A stretch of DNA of 64,000 bases from Phascolomyces articulosus. Lineage: Eukaryota; Mucoromycota; Mucoromycetes; Mucorales; Lichtheimiaceae. The stretch is from NCBI GenBank assembly GCA_025677815.1, contig JAIXMP010000012.1:1054001-1118000 (forward strand). The letters run 5' to 3'. The notes beneath the pieces were generated by a model that made no database searches, was not told the origin of the DNA, and saw only the letters and a list, made by a program, of their open reading frames with translations. Below, piece by piece: positions 13,284 through 24,700 of the stretch (its first letter is position 1; each line of letters begins with the position of its first letter). Both the position numbers and the translations under genes were made by a program.

Positions 13284-14993
13284 AATATATGAGACTTGCA
13301 AGCAAGAAGAAAAAAGAAAGAAAGAAAAGATGCTTTTTTTTTCGCTTGGCAAACCCCAATTAGCCGCCGCATTAAAGCGAACGCGCTATTCCTCAACTCC
13401 CGCTAATCCAGGTGTGACACGCACTGGAACAGGTTGAAAATCCAGGTTCAAGAAATTGATTAGCGCCAGGGTTTGCCTTTGGAATATTTGATCAAATAAG
13501 CCAAATTACAATTGATGCTTAATTTCACATATCTAATTGAGCTGATAACGTAATTTAGGGAAAATATTTATTTATTTATTATGTGATTAATACATATTTA
13601 CTTCATCCTAATATATGATGTACTGATTATTATATATAATGTGCCCGCTCGCCATAACGATACCACCCGTGGAACTGAAAATGTATTGTTGTATCGAATT
13701 AGTGCTCAGGTTGGTGATTGTCGGTTAAAATCTTATCCCTACCAACTAATTAGTATTAGTTTTTTGAATCATCTTGCCTCAGAACCATGTACCTACATAA
13801 TGCAAAGAAAAAAAAATACTACTAGGTTTAGTAAATTTCTTGATATTTTCTGGTAAGGTGAAGAAAAAGGTGTTTGGAGGAAAAGAGTGATAATTAGGAA
13901 CTATTATTAGTGTCAAAATCTATTATGGAAATAAGTCTCAGAAGAATAAACTGTTTAATAATAAACCAGATAAACTTGCTGCTGATTCGCTCCATATAAC
14001 AGTATTCTTCATAAATTGTATCGTTATATCGAATATCATTATAGCGAGTGGATACAGTAATCAATAGTTATTAATAATGAATTCATATACCATATCCTTA
14101 CTGTACATTGAATATTGATTATTGGAAATGGAACCTATATACAAAAAGATTACATAATTCTCATAGAGGATGAAATGAAATGAAAGTATATTGTAATTAC
14201 CTGGAGTGTGTATATTACATATTAGTAGGAAGAAGTATACATTAAGTAAATAGTAATGTCTAAAAAGGGACCTTGTTCCACTTTAGCAGCTAGTTGCTTT
14301 CTGTGATCAGTTACCTTTTTTATGCGCATAAATGCTCTACATTTTTATGTATGCAGATGATTAAGATCCCATCAGTCTGTTCATGTGCTTGTGCAATGAT
14401 ACTTTGATGAGTATATATTAATTAAGTACTATTATTATCAGATTTAGATTTTGCCGAGAGCTTTGATAATAAGCTTGAGGTTTTCAATTGGTTTCGTCTG
14501 TAATATACTATGTTATGCTTTCCTTCACGATGGTTTAAACTCCATGAGTTTTTTTTTTTTTTTTTGAAATCATTTCTTGGTTCTATAATTCGTTATCCAT
14601 CTACTAGCTACCATACTGATTTTGATAGTATATAAAAAAAGTAATGATGAAGCTAAATGTTGAAAATAAGAGCTAATTGATGACTGGGCGATGCTTTGAT
14701 TGCTTACTACTTCTTTATTATTATGCAGATAACCATTTCCATATTTCAGTTGCTCCTGTAGTTTATTTAACGTTATTGTAACAATATTAAAATTATATTT
14801 AAATTTTGAAAAATGACAATATTGGATATGAGAATGAATGATGATAAAATCTGATGGGTAATGAAATGTATTTATTATTGTAAAAGAAAATATGCTCTTA
14901 TATGTTGTTTATATAGAAATGAAAAATTAAATGATAAGATGGAATCGAGCATTCTGTAATTATTGTACAAATAAAAAAAATAAAATGTATATT
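13284..14993. other. Intergenic, 1.7 kb, with one TIR element
   Basis: This is the 5' flank of the PTM1-like gene and the 3' flank of the reductase. It holds the inverted-repeat element at 13621-14059 and one ATCTGATAA site on the minus strand (14435-14443). The rest is AT-rich and I see no coding signal in it. Confidence 0.5.
13621..14059. mobile_element. Short terminal-inverted-repeat element (MITE-like), degenerate
   Basis: The left end contains TGTGCCCGCTCGCCATAACG. The right end, read on the other strand, contains TACTGTATCCACTCGCTATA. About 17 of 22 positions agree. The ends match those of the 73-bp element at 30211-30283. No transposase frame lies inside. Confidence 0.45.
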
Positions 14994-16916
14994 CTAAAAT
15001 TCAAATGTTTCATGGTGAAAATCAAATTGATGTCTAGTGGCTTCGTTGATGATACTCATCATAAAAGGAACGGAACCGCATGTATGGACCCATACATTAC
15101 GATGATCCACATCATATGCAATTTGATCTATGCATTCGGGGATATTCGGTCGTTTGCCTTGAATGATGGTACAGCCTAAAGTTTCGGAAAGTTGTGTACA
15201 TTTGGATTTATCTTTTTCTCGTGTCAGATGAATTGTCATGTCGAGTTGGACAGAGGATGGGTATGTTTTACAATAGAGTATATAATCCACAAAGGGTTGT
15301 ATTTCATCTATATAATAGTAATAATATGTCAGCCTGTATATTATAATATATTATAGGTTACTTTAATATGGACAAAAAAAGAAATAATCAATTGTACCTG
15401 CATTAATGGACGACCAAACTAAATACACCCGACGTACACATGATCGTCGCACTGGCTGTTCAACACAGTCTTTTAAGACCGTCAATGCGGGAGTAACACC
15501 GATACCAAGGGCAAATAAAGCTACTGTGCTGTAGTCGAGATAATGTAACCTTGGACCGTAAGGACCGTCTACCCGTAATTCGAGTTTCTTGCCATCTCTG
15601 ACATCTTCCATTAATTGTCGAGTGCCATCACCCAGAGCTTTGATATGAATAGAGGCCCCACGCTTTTGTTCCGTTATTTGCGACGAGGATGAAACTGATG
15701 ACGATGATGATGACGACGAGGCGGGTTCGTTGGTTATTGTTGTTGTTGTTGTTGTTGTAAAGATATCAGAAATGGTCATGGGATACCATTCAGCATGTCG
15801 CTCAAACCAATTCTTCCAACCTTTCTTACCATTCAAGTAAGCAGCAAAGACATATTGTCCAGGTCGGAATGAACCATCCGTAAGAGGTTTGTAAGCCACT
15901 TTTGCATGGACAATTTTTTCATTGTATTGTTCAATGTGGATCAGTTCAATAGGTTCGACCCATGATTTGTATGATCGCAAGGCACGATCCAAGACCCAGA
16001 GAATACATGGTGGGTAGAAGAAATAAATACATGACCATTCGTGCCACATGGCACCGCCAGTGCCAATAAGAAAGCCAATGAGATGAGAGTAGTAAAAAGT
16101 ACGGAAAAAGTTACGTCGGATAAAATCAAATGCGGTAAAATAAAGGATAAAGTACCCAATAGTGCTTACGGATCCAGATAAATATTCTTCATTTAACATG
16201 AACGAATCGTACCATTGACCTGTTGTGGCATAACCTTCCCACCTATAATGAATGAAAATAGATTATTAGTGATACTGTAAACCTCACGAGAATGGAAAAT
16301 TTTGATTTGATGTAACATCGCCTTTTTTTTCTATAACATACCATCTATAAAAAATATGAAGGGCAGTTTCAGCCATACCAATACGAGCAACCCAACGGTG
16401 AAACGGAATCAATTGTTCAAAGGTCATACCACAAAGATTGGTAATGATTGAATTTCGTGTACCAAGGACAATAGCAAAACTCCAGTTAGCCATACAGACA
16501 TAGGCCATGCGACGATCTAAAATTCCGGTGATTGGGACCTCATATCGTTCGACTTCTGGATGGAGCTTGAAGGGGGCAAAATAACAGAATATAATATTAA
16601 TAATACAAAAAAGTGTCATGCTGATAAAATGTTTCAAGGAAATCATGGTTGCAACATAGGGTATAGAGATGGTATGTTCCAAAGGTCGAAGGAAATCATT
16701 GATGATTTCTAACGGGGTTCTGATCTTTCCATCGTCGTCATCATCGTCTTGTTTATGATATTGTCTTTTTCGTCGTCGTTGACGTCGCCGCCATATTTTT
16801 ATAAATTGGTCGGTTTGATACAGTGCACAATAGGATAAAAAGACTGCCCAAGAACAGAGTAAATATAAATAACCTGCTTTGTGGAAATCTGTAAATAAAT
16901 GAAGATCCCCCGGCAT
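14994..16916 (-). CDS. Ferric reductase / NADPH-oxidase-type transmembrane flavocytochrome
   Basis: Three exons (16916-16342, 16242-15398, 15307-14994) encode 577 residues. The N-terminal half has about six TM helices with paired histidines expected to bind haem (FHRWVARIGMAETALH; YYSHLIGFLIGTGGAMWHEW). The C-terminal half has an FAD-binding block ending HAEWYPMTISD and an NADPH-binding loop LGIGVTPALTVL. The end has HTCGS and FDFHHETFEF, typical of FRE proteins. The likely role is electron transfer from cytosolic NADPH to extracellular ferric iron at the plasma membrane. A low-complexity insert of 8 Thr and a Ser-rich run lies right after the FAD motif. The siderophore transporter lies upstream on the same strand, which supports an iron role. 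A NOX is the alternative. Confidence 0.88.
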
Positions 16917-17425
16917 TTATAACCTTTTTTATATGCAAGAGGTAGAGTAAATAAAATGAATAAAAAGGGAAAGAACAGGTGCAAGGAAGAATATAAAATA
17001 AAATAATAAAAGATTTACCATAGGCTACCCGACCTTATCCCCGCTTCGTGATACCCTTCCATTTGGTTTAATGTAAAGCCACACACACATAATATATAAT
17101 GAAGTACATTGTCGTCAGATTTTTTTTTTACCATCAGATAACTTTATTATCTATAATCCCAGTTTATTTTTGGGGGGGATCTTTCTGGTTTCCGATCGGA
17201 TAACAAGATCTGAGTTTATTGATTACAAAAAAAAAAAAAGGAAACAAAACTAAAGAAGATGAAGTGTGAGGCGCGGACCATCAGCTGCCCTTTTTTTGTG
17301 TTATGTGCATTTGTGTTTTTCTTATATTGTATATATATTATAGTTTATAATATAATTATGTAAATGGTATTATGAATGATTTATGATGAAAGAGAAGGGG
17401 ATGTAAGCATGTTGTGCTTCCCGGT
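16917..17425. promoter_or_regulatory. Upstream region of the ferric reductase gene with an iron-GATA-like site
   Basis: ATCAGATAA lies at 17133-17141, about 220 bp upstream of the reductase ATG. A near match, ATCGGATAA, follows about 60 bp further upstream. The consensus ATCWGATAA is that of fungal iron-responsive GATA repressors (SreA/Fep1 type). The regulatory role is inferred. Confidence 0.45.
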
Positions 17426-17956
17426 TTAATGCGTCCTTTGCTGAACAACGGCACCATAAGAATCATTACGTTTGTTCTTGTCATACGTATTGTTATTATC
17501 TTGGATAAGACCAGTTTCTTCTTCATTTGACTCATCCACCGGTTTGCTATTCTCCCGATCCACACTATCTTCCCATTTTCTCAGGGCAAATCCTGTTAAC
17601 CAAAGAAAACTTGTGAGACCACATCCAACATAGAATAATGTCCAATTCATGAGGATAGGTAATTCATCGAAAATCCAAAATCGTTTTCCTGGTGGTAATG
17701 GTGGATGAGGTGGCATTGGTCTATCTGAAGGTGGTAAAGGGCGTCCATCTGAAGGTGGTCCACCTTGAATAACATTCAAGATATCCTTTTATTTTTTACA
17801 AAACAAAAAGCAAAATAATGTTAATAAAAGATAGGTCACACACTCATCTTTTATGATAATAATAGCACATACATCGTTCTGATCTTGAAGGGCTAGGGAT
17901 ACTTGTAAGAATAATGTTGTTGTAGTTATGGCAAGTAAGAAAATTGAAGAAAACAT
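17426..17956 (-). CDS. Small signal-peptide, single-TM protein, hypothetical
   Basis: Two exons (17956-17873, 17785-17426) encode 147 residues. The start is the ATG at 17956; the frame open above it has only a TTG. Residues 1-21 form a signal peptide. A Pro-rich lumenal or extracellular segment (PLPPSDRPMPPHPPLPPG) follows, then a TM helix around LMNWTLFYVGCGLTSFLW and a polar acidic tail ending VVQQRTH. I do not recognise the family. It lies between a ferric reductase and a siderophore transporter on the same strand, so a helper role at the plasma membrane is possible but unproven. Confidence 0.75.
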
Positions 17957-18347
17957 TGTTGAAAAAAATGTCGGGAAAAGAAACAAATCTGGATGGAATT
18001 TCAATTAATTATTTTTTTAAAGGTAAAGAAAAGCTGCGTTATAAAAAAAAAAATTGATGTATGCTGGTGCAACTACAGAAAAAAAAATACGTCAAATAAG
18101 AAAATTTATATGTATAATTATAATAAAATATTGTAGTTACTTTTTTATTATTATCATGAAAATACCATGAATAAAATAAATAATAGAATGTAAAGCAGTA
18201 AGAAGGTAAAATAATAATGCAAATATATAATAATAACAAAGGGCAAGAATAAGGGGGTAGAAATATATATGTAATGAACTAGGTGAATAGTAAGTATATA
18301 ATGTATAAAATAGTAGCTATATATAATAATATCATATTTTAAGTAAT
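17957..18347. other. Intergenic, very AT-rich
   Basis: This is the promoter of the small TM protein and the 3' flank of the siderophore transporter. I see only short A/T runs and no motif. Confidence 0.5.
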
Positions 18348-20716
18348 CTAAGAAAGAAGGTATCTCTTGAATTGTTGAAGTAAGGTGAGATTTTTGACAT
18401 CTTCTTCCTGTTGTTGTTTATTAACAGTAGCAGGAGTAGCTGAAGTATCATCCACAGCAACCTTTTCATCCAAACTCTCATTACCAGGCTTGCTGCTAGT
18501 TTCACTTAATCGACTATCATCAGGATCTTCCTCGAAACGCTTGCTATTTCGCAAACCGAATGATTTCATAGGGAAGGTAAGGAATAAGGTCAAAATAGCC
18601 ATACCAAGATGGATATAAGTTTGTTTACGTTGGACATTTCCATAAGCAATCTTAAGACCAGCATATTGATCATCAGGAAGAGAAGTTGCATATTTGATAT
18701 CAGCCATGATCTTCTTGGTATCATATTCACCAGGAATATGTTTGGCAAATTCTTGAGGCAGCAACTGATTCCAGATGGCACCGGCAATAGTAGAACCCAC
18801 ACTGCTGGTGATAGATTGACCAATTTGATAGAAAGCAGTAATCATAGCAAGATCTAAGTAATTTTAATAGTAATGATGTGAGAATGGTGAGACAAAAATT
18901 GGATATTTTTTTCATGGATAAATTTTCATTTATATCAATATATTTACCTTCATGAGGAACTGATGATTGGACAGCGACAATGAATGGAATTTCGAAAAGA
19001 CCAGTACCAATACCACCAATCACTTGAGAGACGATAAGGAAAGCATCGGCCGAATCAGGTTGACGAGCACGAGTCATAAGACCAAGAGCAACAATTAAAA
19101 AGCAAATACCAGTAAACAAGTAAGGACGCCATATGCGAGTTTTCATCATCATAAAACCGGTGATAGCTTGGAAAGCAATGGCAGCGACACTGAAACCAAT
19201 GACCAAACGGGCAGCTTGACCTGGAGTCACTTTACGAGTGATTTGGAGATAAGTACGGAGATAAAGACCATTGGTGGATGAACCAATGGTATTGGCAGAC
19301 ATGGCAGCAACACCCAACAATGCAGTCTTGTTTGGCCATTTACCAATAGGTAAAACTGGCTTAGTGGCACACTTGAGTTCCCAATAGAAAAGAGCAACCC
19401 ATGTAAAAACGCCACCGATCAAACAACCCAAAGTACGTGCTATATCAAGACAATAATGAAATAAATGGTAGAATTGTCAGTTTTTCATCATCATAAAATA
19501 TGTTAGGAATATCATTCAATCAGAAGATATATATATATATATATATATATTGTAACAAACAATAACTTACAGTTGGTCCAGCCACCCCATGTTGATTCCA
19601 AAACGAATGGAAGAAGAATCATACACAAACCACCCACAAGCAAAATACATCCAACAAGATCAAGTTCAGTGGCAAAGAATTTTAATGTTTGTCCCCATGT
19701 ACGGTTACCAATAACACGACGGCGTTCTTGACGGTATTCATCAAGCATGCCTTGTTTCTTGGCCTTGTATTGAGGATACAAAAGACCAAGCATGATAGGA
19801 AGGGAACAGAAGAAGATGATTAGAGGAATCATACCATAACCCCATCGCCAGTTTGTCTCAACCAGTGGATCAACAGCAATGGATGTACAGAACATGTTGA
19901 TGATCATAGGAAGTTGTAAAACACCATGATAAAAACCTCGATTACGGATATTGGTCATATCTATGGGTATTATTTTTCAAGTTAATAATCATTTTTTAAT
20001 AAAAAAATGAAATAGATCAATTAAACATTGTCATATATTACCTCCAGTAATGATAGGGATCAAAATCATAATACCAGTATCACCGAAAGCGTTTAAGATT
20101 TGACCACCCTGTATATATTAAATTTAGGAATTAGATTATTACGTATGAAAACCATCAAAATTTATAAGAAATCAAATACATACCACAAAAGTTCCGTAAT
20201 TATGAGCATTTGCTTGGACAATATAAGAAATAATATACAATACGAGGGCGATGGAGAAAGCTTCCACTCTTCCAATTAAATCGGACAATTTAGAAAATGT
20301 TGGAAACATGATGGATTGTAAGATACTACTCAAAGTTTTCAAAATACTTTGAAGATGGTTGGCCTTTAAGATACTTGTTACAGGAGCAGTTAAAGCTTGT
20401 GTCATGAAGCCTTCCCATGAGTAAGCCCATCGAACCAGTAAGATACTAAATCACATAATAAGTTATAAAAAATAAGGTAAGTTTGCTCTTGTTTTTTTAC
20501 TGTGGCGTCCTTTCATGCATATTAAAATTTTTACCCAGCATAAATAGCATAAATATTCCATAAACTAGAAGCTTTTTTAGTAACTTCGGCTTTCTTTACA
20601 CCAGGGGCAACGAGTTTAGAGACATCATCTTCTTTCACTTGAGTTTCAACACCTGTCTCCGCTGTTGGTACCGTAGTTTCGGACGTAGCATGGGACTCCT
20701 TTTTTTCTTCAGTCAT
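18348..20716 (-). CDS. Siderophore-iron transporter (MFS, SIT/ARN family)
   Basis: Six exons (20716-20535, 20445-20184, 20108-20042, 19960-19571, 19439-18948, 18853-18348) encode 632 residues, the usual size for 14-TM siderophore:H+ symporters. The hydrophilic N-terminus of about 60 residues leads into WAYSWEGF. FPTFSKLSDLIGRVEAF is the SIT-type motif-A loop, and GGQILNAFGDTGIMIL is also typical. A long cytosolic loop with YRQERRRVIGNRTWGQ divides the two halves. The acidic tail is cytosolic. The likely role is uptake of intact ferric siderophores at the plasma membrane; many Mucorales use xenosiderophores. The specific siderophore cannot be read from sequence. Confidence 0.9.
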
Positions 20717-20919
20717 TATTTACTTTATTTTATTGCACAGCAAAAATTGGAAGAAGAAGAATAAATAAAGTGAGAAAAGAAAGAAAAAAGAGATTGCAAA
20801 AGAATTTTTTTTTTGAACTTAATAGATAAAGCAAAAATCATGTAATAATTATAATAAAGCGGGGTTGTTAATTCATCTCTTTTTTTTCGTTTTTTATTGT
20901 GGCTAAAGGTCAAAGATGT

Positions 20920-20968
20920 GAACCCGGGTTCTTGATCGTATAATAACACACTCACATTTTTATCAGAT
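20920..20968. promoter_or_regulatory. Palindrome GAACCCGGGTTC and ATCTGATAA site upstream of the siderophore transporter
   Basis: GAACCCGGGTTC is a perfect 12-bp palindrome at 20920-20931 in otherwise AT-rich DNA. At 20960-20968 the minus strand reads ATCTGATAA. Both lie 200-250 bp upstream of the transporter ATG. A second ATCTGATAA lies at 21651-21659. Function is inferred. Confidence 0.4.
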
Positions 20969-22789
20969 TGTTACACTTCTTTTTCGGATTTAAGTAACGC
21001 AAACAATTGTTTTCACTTGCTAACGCTTTATATCCAACTTTTACAAGCAATAAAATATTTTCTCGGACCTATAATAGTGCCACAGCTAAAAGGTTCATTC
21101 GGTAACTGAGTAACCAGTAAAATAATATACAAATTAAAAGTTTTTTTTTTTCAAGTATCCTTTATATAAAAATGATAATAATAATGGGTAGATAGGCCAT
21201 TCTCTTTGTGGGAAAGAAAATAATACTACTGAATTGGAGAAATTTGCCACAAATATGTATGTGAATCCATCATTTTTTTATATAATTTTTTATTCAACAT
21301 TAGCCGAGGTTCGTCGTATTTTTTTTTTCTTGTTGTTCGTTGCTGTGGCTATAGTTTTTTGGTCGACAAATAGGAAAATTGAACTTTTTGTGATACTAGC
21401 AACTGCAAGCCGCAGTTGCGGAATATGTGGGTTTAAATGAGTTGTCATGATAAACTCAACTCTTAACGTGGACCAATGATTAAAAAAAACAAAGAATAAT
21501 GCCTGCACTCTTTATTTTATTCATATAAATGATTACATTTTTATGATGCTCGAATATTGGGTGGTTGTAATACTCCCCTGATACTCAATTATTGATAGTC
21601 GAGTGGGAAACGTTATATATTTCCTTTTCATTTTTGGCAAAGAAAAGCTGATCTGATAAAGGCGCGGAGATTAGACCGAATGTTCTTTTGTATCTTTATT
21701 TTATTTGAAGTTTTCGCATTCGAACAAGGAAACAAAACCTTGATTATTACCATCATTATTAAAAGAAGGATTCTTTTCATCTAATTCATAAATTATCACA
21801 GGGTACTTGTGTTAAAAAGAATACATGACGCTGCAACAATTAGATCTGTTCAATTGAAAGAAAAAAATCATACGTTTTGTTAAATGTGATCTACAATTTT
21901 AAAAGGAATGCATAGTAACGCGCGTCTTATATAATCAATTGATCTGAATTATATAGCTACTGCCAAACAGCATATAAAACTATGCAATTTTCTTCTTGAC
22001 ATCATCATCATAACTCTTATAGAATACATGATAATATTTATTTATACTATTATTACTTTCTTTCTTACGCATGATGTCGTCATTATGCCATATGAAAAGA
22101 GACATCGGGAACTTACGGTTTATAAGAATAGGACTTTTATAGACAATTGATTCTATATGGAGGATATATATGTTAGACACTTTTTTTTTCGTCAAGTACC
22201 GCACATATGATTCATCCCACCCGGGTACAAACACGGGAAAACAAGAGTTCCTGATGTTCGACGATTTCTATCGTTTTCTGATTAAAAGTTTTTCAATGAT
22301 ATTAAAGAAATGAATCCAGAATGAGAATGTTTATTTTTTAAAACCATCTATTAAATTGCTATCAGATTCATCAATCCAGGAACATGGTAGATCAGGACAT
22401 TTATATACACCCCATTCATACTACTGTAGCCAATACCATATTTTATGTTTTTGTGAATCTATGACAAAAAAAGCCTGTATTTATATAAAGATTGCGCTTC
22501 GAAACCCCTCGTACAGCATCATCATAAACAATTATATCTTTTTTGGTTATAGTTTTTTTTAAATACTATTTTGATGAGAAATAAATAACATTCATACTAA
22601 AAGCATCATATTTAATTATATTTAGTATGACTATGCTTTTAGTAAAGATAACACTATTTTTGATTCGTATTATCAAACAGTAGGACGTGTAACATTGGTA
22701 TGAATCATACCATTCAACAGCAACAATGTTTACGGAGATGATTAATAATACTTTTTTAATCCAAACCATAAACTGGTGTAAAATGATAC

Positions 22790-22855
22790 TTTGCCACCAC
22801 CGGAAAAGAAGAAAGTTGATCAGATAAAAAAAAAATTTTTTTTTGTGGTGGCAAA
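22790..22855 (+). repeat. Hairpin repeat copy 1 (TTTGCCACCAC ... GTGGTGGCAAA)
   Basis: Perfect 11-bp inverted arms enclose about 44 bp that contains GATCAGATA and an A/T-rich run. The flanks (AAATGATACT before the left arm) recur at copy 2. Confidence 0.7.
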
Positions 22856-22939
22856 TGATGATGGTTTGATTTTTTTTCAAAATAAAAAAAAATAGTTGTA
22901 CCACCTAGTTCAATCTATAAATCGGGTAATAAATGATGC

Positions 22940-22999
22940 TTTGCCACCACCAAACTGATGATGATGATCAGATAATTTTGTTTTCGTGGTGGTGGCTAA
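22940..22999 (+). repeat. Hairpin repeat copy 2
   Basis: The left arm is TTTGCCACCACC, preceded by AATGATGC. The right arm is GTGGTGGTGGC. The core is again GATCAGATAA. Confidence 0.65.
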
Positions 23000-23101
23000 A
23001 AGGGATAATAAGTGTAACATGCATTGAGAAGGGCACATGTATGTGTTAGGTGTATTTTAACTCAATTTATAATACAAATATGAGCATGATTTTTTTCACG
23101 C

Positions 23102-23141
23102 TTAGCCACCATTGCTGTAGTATCTGATCCGGTGGTGGCAA
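23102..23141 (-). repeat. Hairpin repeat copy 3, inverted orientation
   Basis: Read on the minus strand it starts TTTGCCACCACCGGATCAGA and ends TGGTGGCTAA, with the same GATCAGATA core and a shorter spacer. A lone half arm (TTTGCCACTAC) follows near 23175. Confidence 0.55.
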
Positions 23142-24391
23142 ATTACGGTTGAAAAAGATTTTTACTTTGCCACTACTCAAAACTCAATTAGCCTTCTTGT
23201 CACAAAGGATTGAATGGTGCCTAATAGTTAAAGCAAAGATTGGGGGGATTCTGAGTGTTCAACTGATCGTATTGACCAGGGTAGGATTTTTTTTTAATCA
23301 AAACTAAAATACTACGTAATTAGGGTTCTTATTAATGTAGTATTGTATTAGCCAACAGTAACTGTTGATGAATTTTTGTTTACAAGTACCTATCAGTATC
23401 CATAATGGTAGTTATTTCATTATTATTATCTAATATATATATACTTCTCTTGACGCGTGGAATTAGGTAACTGTTTTAACTGTGCTATGTTATCTAATCA
23501 TTACTTATAATAACAATAATTAACAAAAGAATATCTTCCTGAGAATTCTTTCATGCTACAACACACTGCTGTTATTTCAAATAATACGCATTTATCTTAA
23601 AATGACTGATGGTAACGATGAAATAATACCCACATTTTTACACAAGTATTTTGTACCAGTAAGAAATTTCGTGTACTATATAACGTTTTTTCTTTCTAGC
23701 TATAACTTGCCTAAATTTAACCCAGCAACTTGATCGAGACAACTTAAAAAGAAAGGAATATAAAAAATCTTGTTGGGTTGCAAAGAAAAGTTGAAGTAAA
23801 TGAGTAAAAGAAACCAAATAGAGGAAGAGGTCCATCATACTTAGATAGTAATAGCACATATAAATATATTCTTGGGGATATTTGTTGGTAGTAAGACGTG
23901 GGTAGAGAAAGGGTGATTCTACCGGTACCGGTTTTTCAGCTTATCGGTATCATACGAGTTTTTTCTTATTGTCCTTAATTTCAGTACCACAAGGCCAATC
24001 TCCTTCCTGCATTATTCGTACGAGCTCTTTTTTAACATATAATCCTTTTATTGATGATCAGCCCTGTATAAACTATATAAATGTTGAGCTAATTCTATGA
24101 TGTATATTGTGCTTATTTTATATGATAAAAATAATTATTTAGTAAGAAACGCTTGTTATATAATTTATTTTTGGGTTATTATTATTATTATTACTATAAC
24201 AAATGATGTCATTATCTATACAAATTTTTTTTATCACGATAGCCTCATATAATTATTGGTACGAGTTACACAAAATCATTTCCATCATCCAATTAATATC
24301 CTTCGTTATCCATGCGAGTTTTTGTTTTTCTTTGATCTGAAGAAATATTTCTCAATGCTTAGTGTATCTTGATAATATATTTTTCTATAAT

Positions 24392-24447
24392 AGGTTAAAA
24401 TTTATATTTTATTAATGTGGAAGACTGGCTTGACCTGCGCCTATAGT
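24392..24447 (+). repeat. Dispersed 55-bp repeat, copy A
   Basis: It contains GACTGGCTTGACCTGCGCC after an AT-rich lead of TTAATGTGG. A close copy lies at 42657-42711. It sits inside the TIR element. Confidence 0.6.
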
Positions 24448-24660
24448 ATTTTTCTATAATACAAGAATAGTGATGAATCTGACGGATTTGCCTACTCTGA
24501 AGATGATGACTGATTCGTTTATGAAGCAGCTTTTTATTTTGTTCATCTAATTCTGCCCCATCGACTCCATAGTTTATATTTATTTATTGAAATTATTATT
24601 TCGTCTTAACTTCTCACAAATCAGATGACATATAATATTACGGTCACTTTTTGATTTCTT

Positions 24661-24700
24661 TTTATTTTTTATTTTTTATTTTTTATTTTTTATTTTTTGC
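24661..24700 (+). repeat. Heptamer minisatellite (ATTTTTT)n
   Basis: About five successive units of ATTTTTT with little variation. Confidence 0.7.

Noticed and set aside
17957..18004. Longer N-terminus for the small SP-TM protein
   Set aside because: That frame begins with TTG, and the ATG at 17956 gives a clean signal peptide.
22790..23141. CRISPR-like or riboswitch array reading of the hairpins
   Set aside because: This is a fungal genome, the spacing is irregular and one copy is inverted, so neither fits.
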